From: Semisulcospira habei
Taxonomy: Eukaryota; Mollusca; Gastropoda; Semisulcospiridae
Direction of reading: 5' to 3'
Assembly (NCBI GenBank): GCA_036245525.1
Contig: BTPG01000003.1
Coordinates: forward strand, 184,794,013-184,858,012
DNA length: 64,000 nt
The notes under the pieces were generated by a model. It searched no databases and was not told the DNA's origin. It saw nothing but the letters and a program-made list of their open reading frames with translations. Of this stretch, positions 44,700 through 57,100 are shown in pieces (the stretch's first letter is position 1; every line of letters starts with the position of its first letter). Both the position numbers and the translations under genes were made by a program.

Positions 44700-45579
44700 A
44701 TAAAGCTACATCGTCCGCAAAAAGTTATGAAAAAGGTTCGCTCAGACCAGGCAATAGTTGTACTCCGTGTCGACCATTTTCATTTACGTAATTTGCAACT
44801 TCATTAATTAACAAAAGAAAACTACAGGGCTTGCTAAACAACCCTGCGTGACCCCGGCGGGGCGGTCGAAAAAAATCCGAGTATTGGAAGCCCGCCCTTA
44901 CACACGCCTGAACAGATGCATACATGGCTTTCAGCATCTAAACCATTTTTGTAGAGACCTGTACATGGGTAAGAACATACCACAACATTTCCCTGTCTAC
45001 AGAGTCAAAAGCACGCTTGTAATCGATGAAAGCCACATATAGTTTCTTATTTCGAGCAAGTGATCTTTGTATAATAGATATCAAAGTGAATATATGATCA
45101 AAAGTTGAGTATCCCTGCCGAAACCCAGCTTGCTCTTTGTTTATTTTGTTTCTTTTTCTGCACACTTGCAGAGTCTATTGTTTAGAATGGAAATAAAAGC
45201 TTTACTAATCACACTGAGCAGAGACACCCCTCTATAGTTGGCTGGGTTATTTGTATCGCCCTTCTTAAAGATCGGAACAATCACGGGCCGACTCCTCAAC
45301 AGGAAAGTGCCGGTTATCGAGCAGGTGATTAAAGTATTTCGTCAAAAATGGCACAATAATATCACCTGCATGTTTCAGGTACTCTGATAACACTTGATTA
45401 ATGCCTGCCGCTTTCCCAGATTTCAGTTTGCACACAGCGTTTCTGACCTCTTGCTCTGTTATTGGACCGTCCAACTCGGGCACGTGCCTACATGTTCCCG
45501 AGTCCACCGGCCCAACAACAGAACAAGTTTGTAGCGGGAATTCCCGATCGTCCCTGTCCGGTAACTGACCACTGAGCAC
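44700..45579 (-). pseudogene. LINE-C reverse transcriptase (broken)
   Basis: Fragments: RNAVCKLKSGKAAGINQVLS EYLKH, KEQAGFRQGYSTFDHIFTLI, KLYVAFIDYKRAFDSVDREM (motif A, about 45010-45060), LFSKPCSFLLLINEVANYVN, and near 44718 the frame containing the ADD box region with a frameshift. It would prime on nicked DNA. Confidence 0.75.
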
Positions 45580-45840
45580 AGTGCGAAAATGTGTCTCCCA
45601 AGTCTCTATTTTATCTCGGGCTGTTCTCGTTCCTTTTTTTTCTCACGTTTCGCACGTGTTTCCAGAATACCGCACTGTTGTTTGCATTGTCCAGGAGCCG
45701 TCTGCACTTGGATTGGTTGTGGTGTCTTTTCTTAGTCACCAGCATGGCCTTATACGCACGTCTCTTGTCACAGTATTCCTGTCTATCCGCACCACAACGT
45801 GACCTACTGGACACCCGCTTCTCTTTTCAGGTCACGACAG

Positions 45841-46905
45841 TCATTGTCGAACCACACTGAACCTGCACAGCGAGAGAGACCGCCCACACAAACCTTTTTT
45901 TTTTTTCTTCATACAATCTGCACAATAGTAGAGATACTCCTTGAAATGTTTAATGGTTTTGTCTGCAGACAGATCAATGGTATGATGAGCCTCATCAAGC
46001 ATCCTCTGACCCTCGTTAGAATTCACTCTGTCCGTGTATTCCTGTCGCAACTCCTCATTCCAGATATAATTAAAAACAAACTGCTTCTCAACAGGCTCAT
46101 CGGATGCTTGACAATGGCATAACATCTGCAGTACCAAAGGCATGTGGGGCGATTCCACTCGATGAACAATTTCTACTGTACAGTGTGGCACAATATCATC
46201 GCTACACAGAAAGTAGTCCACCACACTGTTACCATGAGGAGAAACATAAGTAAATTTACCTGAGCTGGTATCACTGTCCCCATTTAACACCTACAGTGAT
46301 GTAGAGGAACACATTTCTATTAATAGTCGTTCGAAATGGTTAATTAATTACATCATCAGAGTTTCTAAAATTATCATCCATCTGGTCAATCACTATCAAA
46401 CCATCAATATTGCCATCGTCCGTTTTGTTTTGCCATAGCCCAGTACGTGCATATTTTAAGTCACCACAGACTATAATGTGACAGTTATTTCCTTCTCCTG
46501 CATTTCGAGAATCAACTGTTCGAGCAACGGGATGTTATTATTTACAGTTTTCTCTTTGTAGTAAGGTGATGACGATGGAGGTACATATGAACACACTAAA
46601 ATCATATCTTGCATTAACCCCACTATAGTTACTGTTATTTTCACCACTATGGTATTGTCAAGACTAGTATCTATCTTGGTCACTTAACGTGCTATACTTT
46701 TATTCACAAGAAAAACCACTCCACCGGATCCCCTACCTAGTTTCGACAGTTTGTTGACTGGGGCGTGGAAAACAATAAAGTCATAAAAGGAGATGGAGAA
46801 ATCAAACGACAAACTGGTGAATGTTTCTATCAGACAAGAAAAGTCAAAAGAAGCAATAAAGTTGACGAAATCTGACTCACTTAACTTTCGCACAAGACCG
46901 TCCAC
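45841..46905 (-). pseudogene. LINE-C endonuclease (broken)
   Basis: Fragments: FVNFIASFDFSCLIETFTSL, KLGRGSGGVVFLVNKSI, MILVCSYVPPSSSPYYKEKT, and after frame changes DTSSGKFTYVSPHGNSVVDY FLCSDD, the region before the terminal catalytic motif. The pattern is of the APE type. The usual SDH motif is replaced or lost (VESPHMPLVL). Confidence 0.7.
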
Positions 46906-47962
46906 ATTCCTGGCGGATTTCTGACGGACAGTATCGACAGGGCCGAAGCCACACCGCTAGCCGCTCCCCGTGGGACTCCCCTGACCATGATCTCGACCCC
47001 GACCACGCCTCGATGTTCCAGATCGACTCTCGTAGGGTGCTCCCTGGAACATGTCGGTACGACGGGGTTGACACCTGTCACGCGGCTGGTCACAACTGCC
47101 GCCTGGACCCCCTGCTGCGCTAGCCGGCTGGCCGTGTGTAGTGGACGCGTCATAGGTCGCGTCACGTGTCTGGCGTGAGGAATCACGAACAGCTGACAGG
47201 GAATCCTTCGGTGTTTCCCTGTGTTTACGGGAGTTCCTCACAAGAGAGCGTAAAGGAGGTGGTAGGCGGAGACCCGTATCTTCAGTATCGCTCTCGCCGT
47301 TGCTGCAGTCAACACCCGACGCCTGCTGCTGCTGCAGATGCTGGAGGTCGTCACGGACGCTGGCACGTACAGGCGCCGGGGGGGGGGGGGACCCGTACCT
47401 TGGGGGTCGACTGCGGGGGTGCGTCGATCTTCCGCGTGCATGCGGCCATTCTTGTAGTAGGCGAACTTTCCTGTCTTTATCGCCTGCTCAATCGCTGCCC
47501 TCTGTGGCCTGGTCAGATCCGCTGCCATTTTGATGCCGCCGTCCTTGAGGCTGGCCTTGACGCGCTTGTCCCGACATCTTGTCCCCCCAGCGGCTGAAGC
47601 GCACGATAAGAGCCCGGGGGTGGGGGTGCTTGGCGTTCTCTTTACGGGGACCCACCCTGTGGGCCCTCTCCACGTCGTCGGTAGACCATGTCCTCTGCAT
47701 GTCGCAGTGCTCGTTAAGTACATCCATTATTTTCTGAGCACAAGCGGTGTAGTCTTCACTTGCAGACTCACGTACTACCGATGAACTTTAAGTTGTTTCT
47801 GCGGGAAAATGTCTCTAGCTTGTCAATTTTATTCTCCAGTCCATCGATGCGCTTGTTTATTGCCGATTCTGATTCTGCTAACTTTCCAATATCATCTGTG
47901 TGTCTCGCTAGCTTATCTCTCATATCTTTTATGTCACCGTGTAACTGAGATTTTCTCCTCAA
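46880..47962 (-). pseudogene. LINE-C ORF1 (coiled coil and RNA-binding-like domain)
   Basis: The N-terminal part visible is a coiled coil: LHGDIKDMRDKLARHTDDIG and INKRIDGLENKIDKLETF, then SRRNNLKFIG, the usual start of the RRM-like domain of L1-type ORF1 proteins. After a frameshift come VLNEHCDMQRTWSTDDVERA, HRVGPRKEN and PRALIVRFSRWGDKM. The remainder, about 47500-46880, is Arg/Pro-rich and disrupted. These proteins trimerise and bind element RNA. Confidence 0.75.
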
Positions 47963-47967
47963 TACGT

Positions 47968-48290
47968 CCCCCCCCCCCCCCCACCCGGGTCTGCCCTGGG
48001 GGACTTGGGTGGGGTTAACTACTTTTTAGTTCCCAGGGTCACCCTAGTCAGCCCCACAGGGTGGGTTTTCCCCTCTATTCTGGGGCATGTGTTTCTGTCT
48101 ACCCTTGGTCCATTTACTTGTATTTTCCTTTTTTAAACTCTCCTTATTGTCTGCGCTGCCTGTAGCTCTTGATATTGGATTTGTTGCTAAATGGTCTTAG
48201 CTTTATTTAGGCCCCATGTCGTAGGTTTATTTAACGGCTGGCGACATACATTCAATATTCCTTTTTTTTTTTTTTCACAAGCAGTGCAGG
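47968..48290 (+). repeat. Rep-A copy 11 (3'-truncated, C-run at the head)
   Basis: The head is preceded by a run of 14-15 C. It continues through the centre but stops after GCAGTGCAGG, without the CACGTCC...GTTAAGC tail. It joins LINE-C (left) to LINE-D (right). Confidence 0.87.
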
Positions 48291-49064
48291 GAACGCACCT
48301 GAACCATTCCACCTGTTTGGTTTAAGTGAAACACGTTTAAATCCTGACATGAGTGACCATGCCATCGGTATTCCCAACTTTAGTACTGTTCGGCGAGACC
48401 TTTGTATGCGTGGTCGGAATGGTATTGCCGTTTACATACATAACTCTATCCAAACTCTCGTTCGTCGACGTGAAGATTTAGAAACCCGGCCCTGGCCTAG
48501 AATGTATCTGGCTTGAGCTCAAAGGCTTTAAAACCAGACGAGTCTTTATAGGGTTTTATTATCGTAATCCGTCTGCCTCGTATGAATGGTATGACGACTT
48601 CCTGCACCCCACTGAACCTGTTGATTTGTCTAATAACGATGTCTTATTGCTTGGCGACTTCAATATTGATATGCATAAATCTCATGCAGCGTGGGATTGT
48701 GTTACGACACAGCTTGGTCTAAAGCAACTAGTTTCTTTCCCTATTTGAATTATTCCCACATCAGCAACACTCATAGATCACATTTACTCTAACCGTCTCC
48801 AAAATCTATCTAACATTAGTGTTGCTGACCTCAGTATCAGTGACCACTATCCCACTGTATGTTCATGATTATCAAAACTACCAGCGCAGCCTAAGCACGG
48901 ACACACCACCATCTCTTATCGCTCCTTTAAACACTTCAATGAGTCGGCCTTTCTAGCTGATCTTAACCAAACACAATTCAACATTGTTCACAATAAAAAA
49001 TAAAAAAAAGACAATCCTGACAATGCTTTGGATGTCTGGTATAATCTTTTCACCAGTGTTCTTT
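48291..49064 (+). mobile_element. LINE-D endonuclease fragment (decayed)
   Basis: Readable pieces in changing frames: HLFGLSETRLNPDMSDHAIG, RGRNGIAVYIHNSIQTLVRR and, near 48600, LGDFNID. Near 48930, FNESAFLADLNQTQFNIVH, then DNALDVWYNLFTSVL. The pattern is close to LINE-alpha (GLAVYVHKSV, FIYRNPAASWKYYDDF). Truncated at both ends; no RT follows. Confidence 0.7.
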
Positions 49065-50272
49065 AAAGTTACATTGCCCAGGATCAACCATCTCAACATA
49101 GTCCGAAAACTGTCAGCAACCGATTCTGCTGACAGTATGTGTATAGGTCCTTTGTGTACTATCTAAGAGCGTTATGATGTGAACACAATGCCAAATGTCG
49201 AAATTCATCGTTTGGAGGCTGTGCTATTTGTGTGCCCGAACCGCGGATTGTCGTCTGCATCGGCCACGTTTTGAATTAAATATGTGCACATTTACGGGCT
49301 ACGTCACAAGACAGAACCCGGATGTATTATCACAACAGTCCGGGTCAGGATGTCATCGGTAAGTTCTTTTTGTTTCGTTTTGGTATTATCCAGCATTAGA
49401 ATTGATACTTACCTAATGCAGGTTGTACCTCTAATGAGTACACTTATAAAAGATATGTGTGTTGGTTGTAAAGCAGTTTTGTTGCGTGTATGGAGAACAG
49501 TGATGTTTGGACTGCTGACAGATGATTTTGAGTACGCTTATCAAAAGTAATTTTGGTTTATCAAAAGTAATTTTGGTTCACGACCGCCTCATGTCGACGT
49601 TTTGCAGACAGAAGTAGTTTTTTTCTCAAGTATTCCTAACTGTAACCCTAAACTTGGTAAAGAGATACCTGATGGTAAGACCTTCCTATGCATATTTATT
49701 TGGATGACCCCCTCAGAAAAGTTACTTTTTGTCACTCTCCTGTCATGTCGCGATTTGGAAACGCAGCTTAATATGTATTAGTTTTTGATTATCCAAGGAA
49801 AACCCCTTTACTGACAATGTGTTCATTTTTCGAAGACATTTCATCATATGAACAGGTCTTTTTTGTGACAAGTTCCTAAATACTGGCATACATCAGTCAT
49901 TCAAAATATGTACTCCACAGCTGACACTTATGGGGTAGGAAACAGTGGTACAGATAGATTTTGTGCAGCATCGGTGTGAGACAAGGAGAAAACTTATCAC
50001 TGCTCCGCTTTGCATGATTCAAAATGATATACAGGGTTCATTCTGAAAATGGTCATTGGCCTCAGAGTATAAAACCCATGGGTCCTTTCTGAAGAGGGGA
50101 TGTGCGGAAATATAGAAACGTGGGGATGTACATTTATGTCATTAAACCCTCAGCTTAAAATGTTGTGCAAATGTGGACTTGCTCAATGAAAAACGCAATA
50201 CTGCTCAAGAGTGAGTTGACCATGCAGTTCTTGCATTACCCTCCAGCTGTCACAGCAGATTTAAGTGGTTGG
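49065..50272. other. Unassigned sequence
   Basis: No coding region is supported. ATCAAAAGTAATTTTGGTTT is tandemly duplicated at about 49538-49577. Confidence 0.35.
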
Positions 50273-50284
50273 GTGATAACTGAT

Positions 50285-50675
50285 TGATTGATTGATTGTA
50301 CATTGCTTAACGTCCCGACAGCAACAAGGCTTTCTCAGGACGTGCCTGCACTGCTTGTGAAAAAAAAAATAAACAGAACATTGAATGTATGTCGCCAGCC
50401 GGTCAAATACATTAAATAAACCTAACACATGGGGCCTAAATAAAGCTAAGACCATTTAGCAACACACATCCAATATCAAGAGCTACAGGCAGTGCAGACA
50501 GTAGGGAGAGTTTTAAAAAGGCAAATACAGGTGAATGGACCAAGGGTAGACAGAAACACATGCCCCAGAATAGAGAGAAAAACTCACCCTGTGGGGCTGA
50601 CCAGGGTGACCCTGGGAACTAAAAAGTACCTAACCCCACCCAAGTCCCCCAGGGCAGACCCGGGTGGGGGGGGGG
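50285..50675 (-). mobile_element. Rep-A copy 12, minus strand, with 12 bp target duplication
   Basis: Full-length reverse-complement copy: TGATTGATTGTACATTGCTT at the tail end and GGCAGACCCGGGTGGGGG at the head end. It is flanked by GTGATAACTGAT at 50273-50284 and 50676-50687, sharing one G with the G-run. Confidence 0.93.
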
Positions 50676-50687
50676 GTGATAACTGAT

Positions 50688-51633
50688 CATAGGCATATGA
50701 TATGTACTGTACTTTGTGTTTGTTTTGTTTTTTTTCTTCCACTGTCAATCATTGACTTTCAGCTGTGTGGCTTTACTTACCGTATCAGAATTGCTAACCA
50801 CATGGTTCATTTCACAAGTTTTACAGATGTACTGTACATGACACACGCCAGCAAACAGAATGACCTGACTATGATCCGTGTCCATACAAGTCTCCGTAGG
50901 CATGCACACAACTAAAAATGACATCAGCTCCACTTTTCTCCCAAATAGCTTGTATAAAGTCAGCACTTTGTCAATGTAAATGTGAATAATGTTACATGTA
51001 GTTGAAATATGTTCTGCAGTAAAGCTGTATTTTGAGGGGGAGCTGGGTGGTTCGGTGGTAGTGTGTTTTTGTTTCCTTATAATTTGTAACCAAAAACTGC
51101 TGGGAAACTGAGATTCAGCTAGAGAGATAGGTACATCCACTACCAATCTGTTCACAAACATCTTTCAACCAGAGATGTTCATCGACCTGGAACATGTAGC
51201 ATTTCTTGCAGCAGGTATATTAAAACAAATTCACATCAATTAATGTTTGTAGATGATGCCAGTAAAAAATTAAAAAAAAAAAAAACTGTCTGTGACAACA
51301 CTCTTTGGTGTGCTTTTTCATCAGTGAAGCTGTGAAGGATTGAATGAATGTAAACATGTAATGTAAACATGCTCACACAATGCCTGGCTGAAAAAAATGA
51401 ATGAACAAATGTACCGAGGTAACCAGTGTGCATTTTTATCCACGACTGAATCCGGTTGGTTGGTTTATGGTGTAACATTCACATTCCCACAGTGATGATA
51501 ATCGCATATTTAAAAAATAAAAATAAAAAAATACCACGCGTTAATTTTTTTTTTTTGCTTTGGGTTTAAAGTGTGTTTGTTTCATTTAGCGAAGTAGAAA
51601 TGTATGGGTTTCAAATGTGAGCAGGAAAAAAAT
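50688..51633. other. Unassigned sequence
   Basis: No gene or recognised repeat. The minus-strand frame at 50745-51161 has no recognisable domain. Confidence 0.35.
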
Positions 51634-51705
51634 GTCGCCATCTACGGGACTCGAACCCTGGTCACCTGCGTGGCAAAAAAAGTACCTTACCACTGCACTA
51701 ACTAA
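51634..51705 (-). repeat. tRNA-related sequence (SINE head or tRNA pseudogene)
   Basis: On the minus strand, TAGTGCAGTGG (51690-51700) matches a pol III A box and GGTTCGAGTCC (51647-51657) is a perfect B box, at tRNA-like spacing. The acceptor stem does not pair convincingly, and a poly(T) interrupts the anticodon region. I read it as a tRNA-derived SINE head. Confidence 0.6.
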
Positions 51706-53814
51706 ATTACTAAGAACTAGCACGTGCATTTAATTACTTATAGATAAACGTTTTCATCCCGTATCTGCCGTTGTTGTTTGTTCCAGTTTACTGTCACAAA
51801 TAGTGATCGAGGACTAGCAGTTTGGGCGTAGTTTGCAACAGTTTGGGCGTAGGTTTTCCCTTGTAGGTTTAAAATAGTCGTTTTCCCTTCTTTCTCATGC
51901 GTGCTTGTGACCGGCTACGGCGGAGATATGATCTGCCGGAAGTCAGACATCGCTTGTATCCCTTATTGAATACGCACTCGAAAACGACCCAAAGTGCCAA
52001 ATTTTGTGCGGGACCCCATATTTTCTTCATAATCAATGTGATAGTTATAACATAAAGTACGACTTTATCGAATAAAAAGGGCCTGAGCAATTGCCCAACA
52101 TTGCAAACACTTGTAATGTTATTGATAACATCCGGGCAATTTGCGAATTTACAACATAAACTTTTCTCGATTGCACTTAGAATTCCAATTATCAGAACAC
52201 ACTTTTTTTTTAAGAGAAAATACTAACATACTTTATGAAGTGACCGAAATGTTTCCTTATCATTTTAACACACTATTCGATAAATTTTTATTGTGTTCTG
52301 AAATCAGCTATTTTGCGTGTTTTCGCTCAAGGGGTAGGTCACGCAAAAGGCTCAAACTTACAAATATGCCCGGGACCATGGGTCTTTCAGGGTGGCAATA
52401 GCCTCCAGACTCAATAAGGCTCTCAAAAACCCCTATAAGCGGCAGTTTTCAATTAAAAAATGTAGGTATAGTATACAACCTTAAATGTCTCGTTTACATT
52501 TGTGTGCTTTTCTCTCTCTCTTAACAAACTTATTTCGTACCACGGATTGAGACCATAATGATGACAGTACAACAGTTTGGTGTGAAACTATGACGCAGCA
52601 CAGAACACCGAGCTTCAACTATGACGTCATCCTTCCTTCCTTCATTCGATCAGAAGGCAACAGTCTCACGTTGTATGAACGCAAGCGAGAGTTCTGGGGC
52701 AAAGCAGGAAGAAACACTAACTGACGCTCCTTTTAAAGTTGAAAACTAAAGTTGAATAACATTTAGACCTTTGATGAAGATTATCAACGATAATTAAGAA
52801 CGATAATAACAGTTCAGTAAAAGTTCTCCATTACGCTTTAGGAACCATGGTGGTGGTATTGACCGGTATGAAACTGGAGTGTAATGTTCAAATTTAACCT
52901 TCCGTTTATGAAGACACTCAATGATAGTCCCGAACAAGGATGAAGTCAATTTTTATGGTCACGTACACTGGGATTACGGTATATTATTAGGACCTTTCCT
53001 CATACTTTCCGTGTTGGGTGGTTTTATAGAAGGGTTATTGAACTGCTTTTTTGGACTATCATTGAGTGTATTTATTAACTCATTCAGTCCGAGATGGATC
53101 GACCATGATAATTCAAGGGCAGTGCCAGATTAGCTTGGCACCTGCAGTAATGCGTCAGGGCTGAATAGGTTAAAAGGAAGGTCAACAGGTTGCAATCTTT
53201 AAGTGCACGTCTGTTTATTTTTCTTCTTTTTTTTTTTTTGGTCTCTGTTTTCTTTTAGCTTTTTTGTGTCTCAGAACAGTCCGCTCACTTTTGCTTTGGT
53301 ACGGCGTGACTGTGTTCCGTGTGTTGGAATGTTCCACTCACAGTGACCGAGAGGGTGGGTTATAAACCATGAAGATTATGTGTCTGCATTGAATTACGTA
53401 TGAGTTACGCGTATGCGTATTCCACTAAAAAAGACTGAAATAGCCTAGCAACTGCCTGGTTCACTCTGCTCGTTACCTCTGGAGCGGGTTTATTTTTAAT
53501 AACGAAAAAAAAATCGCTTCATGATGAACTCGTAGTAGCAGAAGACAGCGCGATATCTATTACTAGAAACGTAGGCCCTAAGTCAGTGCACTTTTGAAAG
53601 GTGAAGGCCGGAAGGTCACTACGCAGTCCACGAGACCTCAAGTTTTGTCACTACTTCCTCTTTTCTTCCTTACGCTCATGTGACGTCACGTGTGAATCGA
53701 GACAAAGACTAATGAGCACAAACATTCAGTCCAGTCTATTTCAGTCCAGAGTATAAGTATGACGTAGCACTGACAGCTTGCGCACACACGCACTCGCGCG
53801 AGGGCGCACGCGCG
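51706..53814. other. Unassigned; contains CRE-like sites
   Basis: No exon is recognised. TGACGTCA palindromes occur at about 52624 and 53691, the latter followed by CACGTG. These may be regulatory, but no gene start is visible nearby. The downstream part may include the 3' UTR of the GMC gene. Confidence 0.25.
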
Positions 53815-53815
53815 C

Positions 53816-53817
<2 letters not shown>

Positions 53818-53906
<89 letters not shown>
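53818..53906. repeat. (CA)n microsatellite
   Basis: About 88 bp of CA dinucleotides, 78 bp downstream of the GMC stop codon. Confidence 0.97.
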
Positions 53907-53909
<3 letters not shown>

Positions 53910-53983
53910 CAATCCTTAGTCGTGATGCCTCTAGTTCAGCACTCTCAGCGATAACGATTGTCGGAGTGTATAGCTGCCAGCGA

Positions 53984-54119
53984 TCACACAGTCTTGACGC
54001 CCCTGATCATGTCGGCGGCCTTCTCGGCCATCATGATTGTCGGAGCGTTGGTGTTACCAGAGACAATAGTTGGCATGACAGAGGCGTCCACCACACGTAG
54101 GCCCTGGATTCCCTTCACT
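53984..54119 (-). CDS. GMC oxidoreductase terminal exon
   Basis: Acceptor ATTCTTTGCAG, stop TGA at 53984-53986. Encodes [40 protein letters not shown] and VKTV. A related motif occurs again just past the stop (53941-53975). Confidence 0.9.
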
Positions 54120-57100
54120 CTGCAAAGAATATAAATATTGCAATTAACGGGGGAAATAAGTTATATTCTCACGCCCTGCGACTTTATGATACAAGACTAA
54201 CTCAATAGACGATTTGCAGAAGTCAGAAGTAGGTCGACGTTGCCCGAGTTTCGACGAAAAAAGGTTTACTCTTTTTTTTTTTTTTTAAACTGGCGTTGGA
54301 GGATTTGTAACTGCCGTCGATGCAAAAGCAATGGAAATAAATTGGGGCGGTCCGTGGCGCAGTGGTTAAGGCGCCTGCCACCAATGCTAAAGGTGCGAGG
54401 TTCGATTACGTGTTCCGACGTCGGATTTTTCTCCTCTAGTAAGTGTCACCGTTAATTCGGGCGGACTGTCGGGGGTTCTTTCTCCGGGTACTCCGGCTCT
54501 TCCTCCCCCTCCACTTTGGTATCAGCTTCAGCCCACTTAATCAAATTTCAAATACAAGCGATTTTGAATTTCCAAAAAACTTCAGTAGCTCGCTTGAGCT
54601 TGCCCTTAGCACCACGTGAATGTTCTGTGTTTACGTAAAGTGTGTGAGTGAATGCGCGTGATTCACGTGAGCGTGCTTGTTGGGTTCAGTTCGCGGCGGC
54701 GCTTTGAGCCGATTTTCAATTGGGATAAAGCGCTTATTTAATGCGCTTATTATTATTATTATTATAAATTGGCGCATAGCAAACATCTTATACACATCTA
54801 AGACAGTGCAATAGAATCAGCAGCATCACACACAGACACAATAGCTTATAGCAACGCCGTAATACAATAGGCGTTCAGTACATACCAAATGCAAGGAGAA
54901 AGAGAAAATGTTTAACATTTACGTTTTATCAGCAGTAGTGTAGACCATAACCCAGTCCTGGCTACCGTGTCCCCCCCCCCCTCCCCTCCCCAGGACTCAT
55001 TAAGATGGGTTCCAAAGTATACCTTAGTATGTCCTGAGATGTTTAAGCCATGTTCCCCTAAAATCCTTAGGAACACACCAGAGATATAGCCGATGGCGCA
55101 AGGGTACCCCCATTCACGCTCTTCGCGGATGCTAAAAGTACTTATTTACTTACGCCTGTCACCCCTCCCAGGCTATAGGCCGTCGACGAGAGAACTCCAG
55201 CGACTCCTGTCCTGTGCTTCTCCTTCGACTTTACTCCAGGTGGTTCCCAGTCTCTTGATGTCTGCTTGGAGGTCTCGACGCTAGGTGTTTCTCGGCCTGC
55301 CTCTTTTCCTCTTTCCCTGTGGGTTCCATGACAATGTCTGCCTACTGATACTGGAAACTGGCTTTCTCAGACTGTGACTAATCCATCCCCATCTTCTTCG
55401 TCCAATTTCATTCTCTGCTGTTATATGCTCTGTTCTCTCGCAGAGTGCGACGTTGCTGATCTTCTCTGGCCAGTGGATTTTCAAGATTTTTCTAAGGCAA
55501 CTGTTTATGAAGATCTGTACTCTGTTGACTGTGGTTTTTGTCAATCTCCAAGTCTCTGCTGGCTAGATGTCTGGGGGGTCGGGTGGGGTGGGTCTGTTCA
55601 GTAACTCTTCAAAATACTCGGCCCATCTGTCGAGTTGGTCTGCTCTGTCTGCAATAGGCTTGCCTTCTTTGTCTTTTACTAGTCTTTCTGTATGGCCATA
55701 CTTGCCAGACAATCTTCTGGAAATGTCGTAGAGCTGTTTCATGTTGCCGCTGCCTGCTGCCTTTTCTGCCTCTGCTGCTAGGCCGTCTGTTTAGGCTCTT
55801 TTGTCTGCCCTGATACTCCTCTTCACCTCGCGGTTGGCTTCCGAGTACTCCTCATGTGCCCTTGCTTTGGCTGCTCTCGTGCGACTGTTGTTGACAACTG
55901 CTTTCTTCTGCTTCCTCACTTCTATCTTCTTCAAAGTATGTGCCGACAGCCAGTCCTTGTGGTGGTGTTTCTTGAACCCCACATTGTCTTTGCAGGTTGA
56001 GTTCAGTGCCCCTCTAACTGCCTTCCACTGCTGCTCTGTGGTGACCGCCTCCTCTTCATTTACTAGCTCCTGTAGCGCTTGAAACCGCTTGGACAGCACT
56101 AGTTTGAACTCTTCTCTCACTCCAGTCTCTCTCAGGAGGCCTACATTATAGCGCCGTCTTCTTGTTGTCCCTGTGCTGCTTTTCTTTAACTTGAGCTTTA
56201 TTCTTAAGATAAGCAGATGGTGGTCTGAGGCGACATCTGCTCCCCTCCTCGCTTGAACATCTTGAAGGGATCTTCTAAATTTCTTGCTAATGCAGATATG
56301 GTCTATGTGTTTCTCTGTAGTATGGTCAGGTGAGACCCACGTTGCTTTATGTATTCTTCTGTGTGGGAAGATGCTGCCACCAATGACAAGTCTGTTTAGA
56401 GCACAAAAGTCTACGAACCTCTCCCCGTTCTCACTCATCTCCCCTAGTCCCTATCTCCCCATCACCTCTTCGTATCCGGTGTTGTACTCCCCTATTTTGG
56501 CATTAAAATCGCCCACTATTATGGTGATGTCTCGCTCCGCACATTTGTCCACAACACTTTGGAATCGGTCGTAGAACTCTTGTTTCTTTTCCTCGCCACT
56601 GTCATTAGTGGGAGCATAACACTGGATGACGTTCAGTTTGATCTTTTTCCTGGTTCTAAAGGCTGCTGTGATAATTCTTGGGCCAAGAGGTTCCCAGCCC
56701 ATCAGCGCTCTCTGTGCCACTGGTGACAGCATGAATGCTACACCTTCTGTATGGGGGGGGGGGGGGGGCATTCTCCTCTTCATGACCTGAATACAGAATC
56801 ATCTCCCCACTTAACAGCCTTTACTGGCCAGACTGCGTCCATCTGGCTTCACTGATACCTAGCAGGGAAAGGTTGTACTTTTGAATTTCCGCTGCTATCT
56901 GGGCGGACTTCCTGCTCTGGTACATGGTCTTGACATTCCATGTGCCCATGATTGGTGTCCCTGGATAGAGAGAGGCGGCTCGGTCCTGTGGCTTCCGAAG
57001 ACTTCCGGCTTTCACCACACGACGTCATAAATCTTCTGGTAGAAGAACCTTCCTCCTCCAGGAAAGGAATTGCTGTTTGTCTATTCGTCGGCGTTTTTGT

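Larger units (their letters stand above)
43557..47967 (-). mobile_element. LINE-C, minus strand, with coiled-coil ORF1
   Basis: Right to left: ORF1 (47962 to about 46880), endonuclease (46905-45841), RT (45600-44700) and C-terminal zinc-finger region (44601-43557). ORF1 has a coiled coil and an RRM-like part as in L1-type ORF1 proteins, unlike LINE-A, which has zinc knuckles. Many frameshifts are present. The 5' end is cut at 47967, where Rep-A copy 11 begins. Confidence 0.82.

Noticed and set aside
50745..51161. 138-codon minus-strand frame
   Set aside because: No recognisable motif, and it lies in AT-rich sequence without supporting splice or polyadenylation context.
51634..51705. Possible functional tRNA gene on the minus strand
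   Set aside because: The acceptor stem does not pair and a run of T interrupts the anticodon arm.
54346..54420. Possible functional tRNA gene
   Set aside because: The A box and B box are good, but the sequence continues into a SINE body with a (TTA)n tail and target duplication.
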